DNA from: CAYNFR01 sp964396595
GTDB lineage: Bacteria; Bacteroidota; Bacteroidia; Chitinophagales; Saprospiraceae
DNA length: 64,000 nucleotides
Reading direction: 5' to 3'
NCBI GenBank assembly: GCA_964396595.1
Contig: CAYNFR010000016.1
Location: forward strand, 4,871-68,870
A program made the translations under genes and the position numbers. How positions within the stretch are numbered: the first letter of the stretch is position 1; each line of letters starts with the position of its first letter. Below are positions 1-7,628 of this stretch, piece after piece. The notes beneath the pieces are model-generated. The model was not told the origin of the DNA. It saw only the letters and a program-made list of their open reading frames with translations, and did no database searches.

Positions 1-714
1 TCGAGAAGGAAGCTCTTCGGAACAGATAACAAAGGGTGTACTAGTGATAGCCGGTGGCCCACATACACTAAATCGAATATTGTCTATAGCGAGGTCATTG
101 CCGATACCACCCGGGGCGTTATTGCGCAGGGAGAGTTTGAGGCTAGACTGTCCCGGCTCCGTGGCAAACTGGAATGAATAGGTATTCCACCTTTCTGTTT
201 GTCTGATAGCGCCCGTAGATAAGACGACTCTGTCATTTATGAGGAAATCGACATTGGGGAAAATGTGATTTTGGACACTGCCGCGGACAACATTGATAAT
301 ATCCGCCGAGAATAAAAAACTAGTGTTATCGCATAAGCCTTCTACGATTTTCTCATAGAACAATCCAGGTGCATAATCTGCATTTACTACCATCATATAT
401 CCGAGCGAATCAGGGCTGTTGTCTTGCAGGGGCAGCCATGTACCATAAAGATTAGGCCATCTGCCCATATTGCGTGTGATAGTATATTCGCCATCTGCCG
501 GAGGGCCGTTGCGATTATAGCGATAGCCGGGGGCTAGTCCGGGATCTGATTGTACATTGTTAAGTGTCCCGCGTCCGAAGTCACCATCTTCAAACAAGTT
601 TACACCGCTACTACCCGTGCAGTTTTGTGCAGATAATTTCATGCTCGCAGCAAGACAAGTTAGACCAATAAATAACAGTCGTAAGGTGGATATGTGTATC
701 GACGTATGCTGCAT
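1..714 (-). CDS. Secreted surface protein, N-terminal part (C-terminus beyond window edge)
   Basis: An open frame of 238 codons reads from an ATG at 714 to the first base of the window with no stop, so only the N-terminus is present. It opens with a signal peptide (MQHTSIHISTLRLLFIGLTC..., probably cleaved after LSAQ near residue 30). The mature part starts NCTGSSGVNLFEDGDFGRG and contains beta-rich segments such as GNDLAIDNIRFSVCGPPA. This 'CTGS..NLFEDGDF...' opening followed by a carbohydrate-binding-like beta-sandwich is, to my knowledge, typical of large Saprospiraceae proteins that end in a type IX secretion sorting domain; that end is not visible here. I infer an exported, probably cell-surface protein; function unknown. 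It is divergent from fusA2. Confidence 0.8.
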   Translation of the reverse strand, partial: MQHTSIHISTLRLLFIGLTCLAASMKLSAQNCTGSSGVNLFEDGDFGRGTLNNVQSDPGLAPGYRYNRNGPPADGEYTITRNMGRWPNLYGTWLPLQDNSPDSLGYMMVVNADYAPGLFYEKIVEGLCDNTSFLFSADIINVVRGSVQNHIFPNVDFLINDRVVLSTGAIRQTERWNTYSFQFATEPGQSSLKLSLRNNAPGGIGNDLAIDNIRFSVCGPPAITSTPFVICSEELPSR

Positions 715-966
715 CCCTACAAGTATAACACAATATGCAAATATTGAAAGGCAACTAATAATATTTCCGAAAGGAGTAATTTTTCAGTTAATGATTCTGA
801 TAAACTTATAGAATTGCTATTCAGTGAATTATATATTGAAATTAGATTTAATTAATCATCGAAGAACATATTTTATTGGGTAAAAGCAAATTATGTAAAC
901 TTATTATTCTATCTTAATGCGATTAAACAAGATATGATTTCTATAACTCATTAACAATCATCAAGT

Positions 967-3096
967 ATGAAGCACGATTCGTTTGCGATTCGCAATGTTG
1001 TTCTCTTAGGTCATTCTGGCTCAGGAAAGACTAGTTTCTCAGAGACAATGTTGTTTGAGGCGGGAGAAATCAGCCGTATCGGTGATATCAACTCACAGTC
1101 AACTACCTCTGATTACACTCAAATAGAAAGAGACAGAGGCAATTCGGTTTTTTCATCATTGATGCATGTGATATGGCGTGGCAATAAAATTAATATCATA
1201 GATACGCCGGGGTACGATGACTTTGTCGGTGAGGTAGTCAGCGCGCTGAAGGTTGCTGATACGGCGGCAATCGTATTAAATGGGGTAAATGGTGTGGAGG
1301 TAGGTACGGAGCTGGTATGGGAATATATCAATGAGTATCAGACCCCTACGATGTTTATCATCAATCAATTGGACAAAGAGAAGGCAAATTTTGAAAACAC
1401 ACTTGCGCATGCCCGGCAGCGTTTCGGGCAGAAGATTATGCCGGTGCAGTTTCCTGTTAATGCCGGAGAGGGATTTAATACCATAATCGATGCATTGAGA
1501 ATGGTCATGTATGTATTTCCCAATGAAGGCGGAAAGCCTACAAAAATGCCTATACCGGATTCAGAGATCAATCGTGCGCAAGAGATGCATAATATCCTCG
1601 TAGAAGTCGCCGCTGAAAATGACGAAGGGCTCATGGACAAATTTTTTGATGAAGGCACTCTTAATGAAGAGGAATTGGCCAAGGGCCTAAGAATTGCACT
1701 AGCAAATAATCAGTTTTGTCCTGTTTTCTGTTGCTCTAGCTCACGTAATATGGGTAGCGGTCGAATCATGGGTTTTATAAATGATATCGCACCTTCACCA
1801 GCTGACAGGCCACCTGTAGAATTAAAAAATGGAAAAACACTGCCATGCTCTAGCAAAGGGGATAAGGCATTGTTTATCTATAAAACCTTGTCAGAGCCCA
1901 ATGTCGGCATGCTCAGTTATTTTAAAGTGTACAGTGGCAGTATTACTTCAGGGGATGATCTCTATAATAACCGCACTCGATCAAGTGAGCGTATAGGTCA
2001 GTTATTCATTTCGAACGGTAAAACTAGGAATCAGGTGGAGACGCTATACGCCGGGGATATAGGCGTTACCGTAAAATTAAAAGAATCACTAACAAATGAC
2101 ACCTTGAGTGCTAAATCACATCCTTTGGAAATCGTGCCGATGAGATTTCCTGAATCAAAAATTAGAGCTGCTGTCCGGCCACCGAGCAAATCTGATATGG
2201 AGAAACTGATGAAGGCTCTTCATCAGATAGAACTGGAGGATCCGACACTGAAGGTCGAGCAGTCGGCTCAGCTTAAGCAGACCATTTTGCATGGACAAGG
2301 TCAGCTTCATTTAGACCTCATTAAGTATCGCATAGAGAAGGTCAACAATGTAAAATTAGAGTTTGAAAGGCCTAGAATTCCATATCGTGAGACGATAACC
2401 AGAATGGCAGAATCTTCCTACAGACACAAAAAACAATCCGGTGGAGCTGGCCAATTTGGCGAAGTACACATGCGCATAGAACCGTATTACGAAGGCATGC
2501 CTGACCCCGCAGGTCTCAATGTGAGAAGTATTGATATTGAAAAACTTCCATGGGGTGGGGTAATGGCCTTTTATTGGTGTGTGGTCGGTGGGACTATCGA
2601 TGCGAAATATATCAATGCCATAAAGAAAGGTATATTGAGCAAAATGGAAGAAGGGCCACTGACAGGTTCGTATGTTCAGGATGTGCGCGTATGTGTGTAT
2701 GACGGCAAGATGCACTCTGTAGACTCCAATGATATGGCCTTTATGCTTGCCTCTATGAATGCGTTTAAACAAGCCTTCAAAGAATCTTCACCACAGATTT
2801 TAGAGCCGATTTATGATCTGGAGATTTTATGTGATCCGGATCATATGGGGGATATAATGGGGGATCTTCAGACTAGAAGAGCGATGATCATGGGTATGGA
2901 TACAGAAGGTCACTACCAAAAAATCCTGGCGCGTGTCCCACTAGTAGAATTGTATCAATACTCCAATTCACTGCGTTCGATAACAGCAGGTCGAGCTAAG
3001 TTCAGTAGGAAATTTGCAGAATATGCGGCAGTTCCTCCTGATATTCAGCAAAAACTGGCTAGCGAGTTTGTTGACGAATCCTCAGTCGCTGCTTAA
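967..3096 (+). CDS. fusA2: Elongation factor G-like protein (EF-G2 paralogue)
   Basis: This 709-residue translational GTPase has the full EF-G layout: G domain (about 1-280), domain II, then domains III-V ending near residue 700. The P-loop is GHSGSGKT (15-22). Switch II reads DTPGYDDF (79-86), so the His of canonical DTPGHVDF, which is needed for GTP hydrolysis, is Tyr83. The G4 motif is NQLD (133-136) rather than NKxD. The effector region (SDYTQIERDRGNS) keeps the ERxRG core. It matches the Bacteroidota EF-G2 paralogues; the Bacteroides thetaiotaomicron EF-G2 is reported to lack ribosome-dependent GTPase activity and to act in carbon starvation. I infer a slow or conditional translocase, not the housekeeping EF-G. 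It is monocistronic and convergent with murA. Confidence 0.9.
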   Translation: MKHDSFAIRNVVLLGHSGSGKTSFSETMLFEAGEISRIGDINSQSTTSDYTQIERDRGNSVFSSLMHVIWRGNKINIIDTPGYDDFVGEVVSALKVADTAAIVLNGVNGVEVGTELVWEYINEYQTPTMFIINQLDKEKANFENTLAHARQRFGQKIMPVQFPVNAGEGFNTIIDALRMVMYVFPNEGGKPTKMPIPDSEINRAQEMHNILVEVAAENDEGLMDKFFDEGTLNEEELAKGLRIALANNQFCPVFCCSSSRNMGSGRIMGFINDIAPSPADRPPVELKNGKTLPCSSKGDKALFIYKTLSEPNVGMLSYFKVYSGSITSGDDLYNNRTRSSERIGQLFISNGKTRNQVETLYAGDIGVTVKLKESLTNDTLSAKSHPLEIVPMRFPESKIRAAVRPPSKSDMEKLMKALHQIELEDPTLKVEQSAQLKQTILHGQGQLHLDLIKYRIEKVNNVKLEFERPRIPYRETITRMAESSYRHKKQSGGAGQFGEVHMRIEPYYEGMPDPAGLNVRSIDIEKLPWGGVMAFYWCVVGGTIDAKYINAIKKGILSKMEEGPLTGSYVQDVRVCVYDGKMHSVDSNDMAFMLASMNAFKQAFKESSPQILEPIYDLEILCDPDHMGDIMGDLQTRRAMIMGMDTEGHYQKILARVPLVELYQYSNSLRSITAGRAKFSRKFAEYAAVPPDIQQKLASEFVDESSVAA

Positions 3097-3100
3097 TGTA

Positions 3101-3118
3101 GCTAGAGAAAGTTCTAGC
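3101..3118. terminator. Hairpin between convergent fusA2 and murA
   Basis: A perfect 6-bp inverted repeat, GCTAGA / TCTAGC with a 6-base loop, lies between the stop codons of the two convergent genes and overlaps the murA stop. There is no T-tract, so it is only a possible bidirectional terminator. Confidence 0.35.
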
Positions 3119-4427
3119 ATCTGATGATATTGGCTCCTAACGCGTTAAGCCTGGTATCGATGTGCTGGTAACCTCTATCAATCTGCTGGATGTTGTGAAT
3201 AGTACTTACCCCTTCTGCGGACATAGCGGCCATCAAGAGGGATACACCTGCCCTGATATCAGGAGAGCTCATTTCTATAGCGCGTAATTGTTGGTTTCTT
3301 CCCGATCCAATGATTGTAGCCCTATGTGGGTCACACAGGATAATCTGTGCCCCCATGTCTATCAGCTTGTCCACAAAAAACAAGCGACTTTCGAACATTT
3401 TTTGGTGAATCAATACACAGCCCTTTGCCTGAGTAGCTACAACTAAGATGATACTGATCAGATCAGGTGTAAACCCCGGCCACGGAGCATCATATATAGT
3501 CAATACTGAGCCATCGAGAAAATTTTGGATTTCGTAAGAATCTTGTTCAGGAATATAAAGATCATTATCATGCATACGTGTCTCAATACCTAAAGACTCA
3601 AAAACGCTGGGAATGATGCCCAGATCGGCATCTCCTGCATTTTTAATCGTCAGAGACGACTGCGTCAAAGCTGCCATGCCGACAAAACTCCCGATTTCAA
3701 TAAAATCAGGCATGATACGGATCTCGCCTTTGCCCAGTTTTTCTACCCCCTGAATAGTAAGTCGATTCGATCCTACACCATCTATCTGCGCACCCATAGA
3801 CTTGAGTAACTTACACAGTTGCTGGATATACGGCTCGCAGGCTGCATTATAAATGACCGTCTCCCCTTTGGTCAGGGAGGCTGCCATCAGAACATTGGCG
3901 GTGCCGGTCACAGATATTTCATCCATGAGAATGAAGCATCCTTGTAGATTTTCCCCACCGAGATAATAGCTATCCCTATGTTTATCAAACTGAAAACTTG
4001 CTCCCAGCTTCATAAAACCGTGAATGTGCGTATCTAGCCTTCTACGACCTATTTTATCACCACCGGGTTTGGGCATATATGCTCTTCCGAATCTTGCTAT
4101 CATTGGGCCTAGTAGCATCACAGATCCACGAATTTTCTTAGCATTTATCTGGTATTCTGTACTGGCGAGATATTCTAAGTCTATGCTGTCCGCTTGAAAT
4201 CGGTAAGTGCTATCATCCAGCTTATCAACCTTGACACCGAGACCTTTTAATAAGTCGATGAGTTTTAGCACATCAACAATTTCAGGCACATTGGATATTA
4301 TGATGGGTTGATCTGTGAGAAGAACAGCACTTATTACCTGAAGTGCTTCATTCTTAGCTCCCTGAGGGATTATTTCTCCTGATAATTTATGACCGCCTTC
4401 TACTTTAAATGTGTCTCCTGTGGACAT
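3114..4427 (-). CDS. murA: UDP-N-acetylglucosamine 1-carboxyvinyltransferase
   Basis: MurA catalyses the first committed step of peptidoglycan synthesis, transferring enolpyruvate from PEP to UDP-GlcNAc in the cytoplasm. At 437 residues it has the normal family length and the two-domain EPSP-synthase fold: N-terminal PQGAKNEAL with Lys25/Asn26, Arg100 (IRGSVMLLGP), and a late TPDLISI segment. The active-site loop reads PGGDKIGRRRLDTH, so the catalytic Cys (Cys115 in E. coli) is Asp124. Asp at this site is known from Mycobacterium, Chlamydia and other MurA enzymes and gives intrinsic fosfomycin insensitivity while keeping activity. Five bases separate it from the upstream DUF4290 gene, an arrangement common in Bacteroidota, so both are probably cotranscribed. 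Confidence 0.96.
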   Translation of the reverse strand: MSTGDTFKVEGGHKLSGEIIPQGAKNEALQVISAVLLTDQPIIISNVPEIVDVLKLIDLLKGLGVKVDKLDDSTYRFQADSIDLEYLASTEYQINAKKIRGSVMLLGPMIARFGRAYMPKPGGDKIGRRRLDTHIHGFMKLGASFQFDKHRDSYYLGGENLQGCFILMDEISVTGTANVLMAASLTKGETVIYNAACEPYIQQLCKLLKSMGAQIDGVGSNRLTIQGVEKLGKGEIRIMPDFIEIGSFVGMAALTQSSLTIKNAGDADLGIIPSVFESLGIETRMHDNDLYIPEQDSYEIQNFLDGSVLTIYDAPWPGFTPDLISIILVVATQAKGCVLIHQKMFESRLFFVDKLIDMGAQIILCDPHRATIIGSGRNQQLRAIEMSSPDIRAGVSLLMAAMSAEGVSTIHNIQQIDRGYQHIDTRLNALGANIIRC

Positions 4428-4432
4428 GTATT

Positions 4433-5095
4433 CTATCGTCTTCGTCTGTGGTTGTTATTGTTGCTGGTATTATTCTGTCGGTAGTTATTGTTTTTGCCTT
4501 TGATGCTTTTCTTTCGAAGAGTATAATTCGCGGTGCTTGTCGAGATATACACAGTAGTGTCAATCGAATCTTCGTCGGCTATTCGTAACTGCCCATTGGA
4601 CATGGAGACAAGATCGTTTTTGATAATATCATCTGAGACGAAGTGCTCTCTATTCCACGTACGGTAGGCTAATTTCATGTACGAAGCGATAGTTTTGCTT
4701 AACTCTTCTCTCGTCTCCGGATCTTCCAATTTTAATGCTTTGGCTATCATATCGCGCACATGCTTTCCGTATTGGCGATGTTTCTTGATGTTTTCCGGAT
4801 ATTTTATTTTGCCGATGACGTTGACGGTATTTTCAGGGGTTGGTATGATACCATCAGGAGGTATGACGTCAATATCATACTTGGCGATTCTAAAGAAGTG
4901 TCTCCAGAGTTTTTCTTTGTTTTCGTCGTTGTTCTTATTGGTTGGGCTAATCTGGTTCATCAGATTAATGATGGCATTAGCCATGTTTTGCCTTTTCTCG
5001 GGATCAGCTTCTTGACGTGTTTTTCCAACGAGATCTTGAATATTACGACCATATTCTGCAATTATGAGATCCTCTTTTTGGGAGTTATACTCCAT
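4433..5095 (-). CDS. DUF4290 domain-containing protein
   Basis: A Bacteroidota-restricted protein of unknown function, characteristically placed just upstream of murA as here. The start MEYNSQKEDLIIAEYGRNIQ matches the family pattern (M-x-Y-N ... EYGRNIQ), so I prefer the ATG at 5095 to the one four codons upstream at 5107. The helical domain covers roughly residues 1-150. The C-terminus is an Asn-rich, strongly basic tail (GKNNNYRQNNTSNNNNHRRRR region), which suggests binding to nucleic acid or another polyanion; that is inference. No signal peptide, so it is predicted cytoplasmic. A role linked to cell-wall synthesis rests on gene order only. Confidence 0.88.
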   Translation of the reverse strand: MEYNSQKEDLIIAEYGRNIQDLVGKTRQEADPEKRQNMANAIINLMNQISPTNKNNDENKEKLWRHFFRIAKYDIDVIPPDGIIPTPENTVNVIGKIKYPENIKKHRQYGKHVRDMIAKALKLEDPETREELSKTIASYMKLAYRTWNREHFVSDDIIKNDLVSMSNGQLRIADEDSIDTTVYISTSTANYTLRKKSIKGKNNNYRQNNTSNNNNHRRRR

Positions 5096-5203
5096 TGTGT
5101 GCTGCATTTTAATGAGTTTGACTTTTTCACGGCCTTCCGGCCAATATCTCAGATTTCTATTACAGGCTCTATAATGAAACCCGATCTTTTAATGTGAGTT
5201 CAA

Positions 5204-6571
5204 TTATATTTTGGTATAAGTGATTCTAAGTTTAATCGGATAAACCGGATGCTTATTGCCGTATATGGCCGTCTGCTGTGGGTTATCTAATGAATTAAGG
5301 AGCGTCAGATATAAGTCTGAGGGTGCTTGATCCCTTAATAGGTCTTTAATGTACGAAGTTACATTCAATTTATAAAAATGTTTACCAGTATCGCTATTAT
5401 ATCTCAGATTTCCACCGAAGACAATGTCTCTCTGCGATCCAGCTGCACGTCCATTTAACGCATCGGTGATCTCGCTCAGTCTTCCATTTTCGTTTAGGGT
5501 CTGCAGTGTAATCTGTCTGGCTACAGGAAAAGAGATGGAGTCTGCCAATACCTCTCCGGCAACAGTTAATTCTAACTCCGCATAATTTACGAAGTTACCT
5601 TTTAGCTTCTTGGCGTCTTCGAGGTTTAGTACTGTATTAACACCGGATAACCCCTGGATGTACAGAATATCTGATTCTGCTTCAGGATTGTCTATTGCCG
5701 AGGTTACCAATGCGTCGCTATAATCATGAACATGATTGATGCTAAAGACATGAAATTCAGGGCGCGAATTAGATAAATAATAATCATACCTCCTCGAACG
5801 ACCAGTCCCTGCTTCCTCGGTATAATAAATACCCACAGAATTCGCAAAAATATCATTGGCGATCGTGACCCTCAACATACTGTTCGATGTGGTAGATCTG
5901 ATGTATAAGCCTTTAAAAAACTCTCTGAATGCAGCGCTGGATCTATTGGCGACCGAGTCGGCCATAATCCTTCCTCCCAATCTATTGTCCAATAGAATTC
6001 TGATCACATTGCGTACGATCACTGTATCTCGTATCTCCGGATCATAAACCGCTACAGAATCACCATCTGCGATGTTAAAATCTCTTAATACACCTATAGG
6101 ATTCGGATCGTAGGCAAATGTCCGATCTGTAAAGTAAATAGATTCGTTTAAATCTTCTGTCACTCGGAACACCTCGATAGTATGCCTTGCGAAGGGTTCT
6201 CCATAAGACTGATCAGGCACCAGGGCCAAGGTAAGTATCATTGAGTCTAATACGGCGTCGCGATATACCGGTATATTGTTTCCGACAAGATTGAGCTGCG
6301 AATAAAGCGAAGATTCTACTTTGCCAAATATTGGGCTTTCTGTCTGACCCAATAGCTGCGTCGTGACAATAGTATTAAAGTAGCCCGTCAAGGTCGGTGG
6401 ATTTATTACCCTGGCAGTGATTAGTACATTGCTCTCCGTAACTAGATTAAGATCCTCTGAGCCCAATAAGCCCGAACCTACCTCTGTTTCTTTGCCGCAG
6501 CCGCCCAGAGTCAATAATAGACTCAGTAGGATGTAGCCCAGCCATTGCGATGAAGAATTAATATGATTCAA
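5204..6571 (-). CDS. DUF4270 family lipoprotein
   Basis: This 455-residue protein starts with a lipoprotein signal: a hydrophobic stretch followed by LTLGGC, with the lipidated Cys at residue 25. After it comes GKETEVGSGLLG, the conserved opening of DUF4270. The rest is beta-rich with no recognised catalytic motif, and ends IKLRITYTKI. DUF4270 proteins occur throughout Bacteroidota, usually beside a short glycogen-synthase-like gene, exactly as here (17 bases from the next gene upstream). Likely located in the outer membrane or periplasm. Function unknown. Confidence 0.85.
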   Translation of the reverse strand: MNHINSSSQWLGYILLSLLLTLGGCGKETEVGSGLLGSEDLNLVTESNVLITARVINPPTLTGYFNTIVTTQLLGQTESPIFGKVESSLYSQLNLVGNNIPVYRDAVLDSMILTLALVPDQSYGEPFARHTIEVFRVTEDLNESIYFTDRTFAYDPNPIGVLRDFNIADGDSVAVYDPEIRDTVIVRNVIRILLDNRLGGRIMADSVANRSSAAFREFFKGLYIRSTTSNSMLRVTIANDIFANSVGIYYTEEAGTGRSRRYDYYLSNSRPEFHVFSINHVHDYSDALVTSAIDNPEAESDILYIQGLSGVNTVLNLEDAKKLKGNFVNYAELELTVAGEVLADSISFPVARQITLQTLNENGRLSEITDALNGRAAGSQRDIVFGGNLRYNSDTGKHFYKLNVTSYIKDLLRDQAPSDLYLTLLNSLDNPQQTAIYGNKHPVYPIKLRITYTKI

Positions 6572-6587
6572 GCTCTTCAGATATGTT

Positions 6588-7397
6588 TTAAACCGTTGTC
6601 AAGGATTTATAGAATTTCAGATGATCTGCTAAATATGTCTCCGGATCATGAGTTAAAACGTTTTCTTCTCCTAAAGCATTCATTTTATCCAAAGTTTCCG
6701 GGGATAAATCATCATTCATTTTAATCAATGCATCAGCATTGGCAAGCGCTCCATGATTTAATGTTATCATATTGTTATCAACATAGTCGGATAACTGTGA
6801 CTCTACAAGATCTTTTATGCACGCTTTCGTCAAAAAATTATCAGGACGCGCGAATTCGAACGTTTCTGAATAGATCGTTTGTATAAGCTTAGCATCCTGA
6901 AAAATCGGACTCTGCCTATAAATCTTGTTAAAATATACAGGTACTAAACTAGTCATCCATCCATGACAATGAATGATATCAGGAGCCCAGCCAAATTTCT
7001 TAACTGTTTCCATCACCCCTTTACAGAAGAATATCATCCTGTCTAGATTGTCTTCAAATGGAGTCCCATCGTCATTAACAAAGTTTTCTTTACGCTTAAA
7101 AAATTCCTCGTTATCTAAAAAGTACACTTGCATTCTTGAACCCGGCAAAGAGGCTACTTTAATAATCAGTGGATAATCGTCATCATCAATGATGATGTTC
7201 ATACCAGATAACCTAACCACTTCGTGAAGCTTATGACGACGCTCGTTGATACTGCCATATTTTGGCATCAATACACGGACATCAAATCCTTTGTTATAAG
7301 CATATGGAGCTAGCTTGTTCAGAACCTCAGACACCTCTGTAGTGGTGGTGTAGGGGCCCATCTCTTGACTAACAAAGAGAACGCGAGTCTTACTCAT
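6588..7397 (-). CDS. Stand-alone GT5 (glycogen/starch synthase) N-terminal domain protein
   Basis: The 269 residues match only the N-terminal (ADP-glucose-type acceptor) half of glycogen synthase: RVLFVSQEMGPYTTTTEVSE, then VRVLMPKYGSINERR, and PDIIHCHGWMTSLVPVYF. Normal GlgA is about 480 residues and begins with a KxGG nucleotide-sugar motif; here that site reads TTTTEVSEVLN and the second Rossmann domain is missing. The frame is intact with a clean promoter, so this is a conserved short family, not a decayed gene. Short forms like this are common in Bacteroidota next to DUF4270. It probably cannot catalyse glucosyl transfer alone; a regulatory or binding role is inference. Confidence 0.82.
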   Translation of the reverse strand: MSKTRVLFVSQEMGPYTTTTEVSEVLNKLAPYAYNKGFDVRVLMPKYGSINERRHKLHEVVRLSGMNIIIDDDDYPLIIKVASLPGSRMQVYFLDNEEFFKRKENFVNDDGTPFEDNLDRMIFFCKGVMETVKKFGWAPDIIHCHGWMTSLVPVYFNKIYRQSPIFQDAKLIQTIYSETFEFARPDNFLTKACIKDLVESQLSDYVDNNMITLNHGALANADALIKMNDDLSPETLDKMNALGEENVLTHDPETYLADHLKFYKSLTTV

Positions 7398-7424
7398 TTT
7401 AAGATCTTTTCTTCAATAGGGATG

Positions 7425-7432
7425 CAAAGATA
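7425..7432 (-). promoter_or_regulatory. Bacteroidota -7 promoter element for the GT5-like gene
   Basis: TATCTTTG on the minus strand matches TAnnTTTG exactly, 28 bases before the ATG at 7397. No clear TTTG is seen at -33. Confidence 0.6.
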
Positions 7433-7470
7433 ACATATTTTGAACTGATATTAGTTTATGGCAGATTAGT

Positions 7471-7551
7471 CTGTAGAAGACACAACGTAAGTGGTGTATC
7501 ACTTTTAAATCACGGGTGAAGTCCGAGTCTATCAATAATAGACTTCTACAG
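7471..7551 (-). ncRNA. Candidate structured RNA or complex terminator downstream of rnr
   Basis: Within the 231-bp gap, a perfect 9-bp inverted repeat (7471-7479 with 7543-7551) encloses two smaller hairpins: AAGTG/CACTT at 7489-7504 and GTCTAT/ATAGAC at 7527-7543. The outer and inner arms share one base at 7543. It lies after the rnr stop and before the next promoter, so it could be the rnr 3' end or a small RNA. The strand is inferred from neighbours. Confidence 0.3.
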
Positions 7552-7628
7552 GGCAGTAAATAGTTACAATTTTTGTGCAATTTGACCTACACACCTGAAT
7601 ATTCGCAACTCGCAAGGCAAGCATTAAT

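Noticed and set aside
2356..2772. 138-codon minus-strand frame inside fusA2
   Set aside because: It lies entirely opposite a well-conserved EF-G domain and has no family features.
6588..7397. Truncated glgA pseudogene
   Set aside because: The frame is intact, has a promoter element and conserved Bacteroidota neighbours (DUF4270), and no remnant of the second domain follows.
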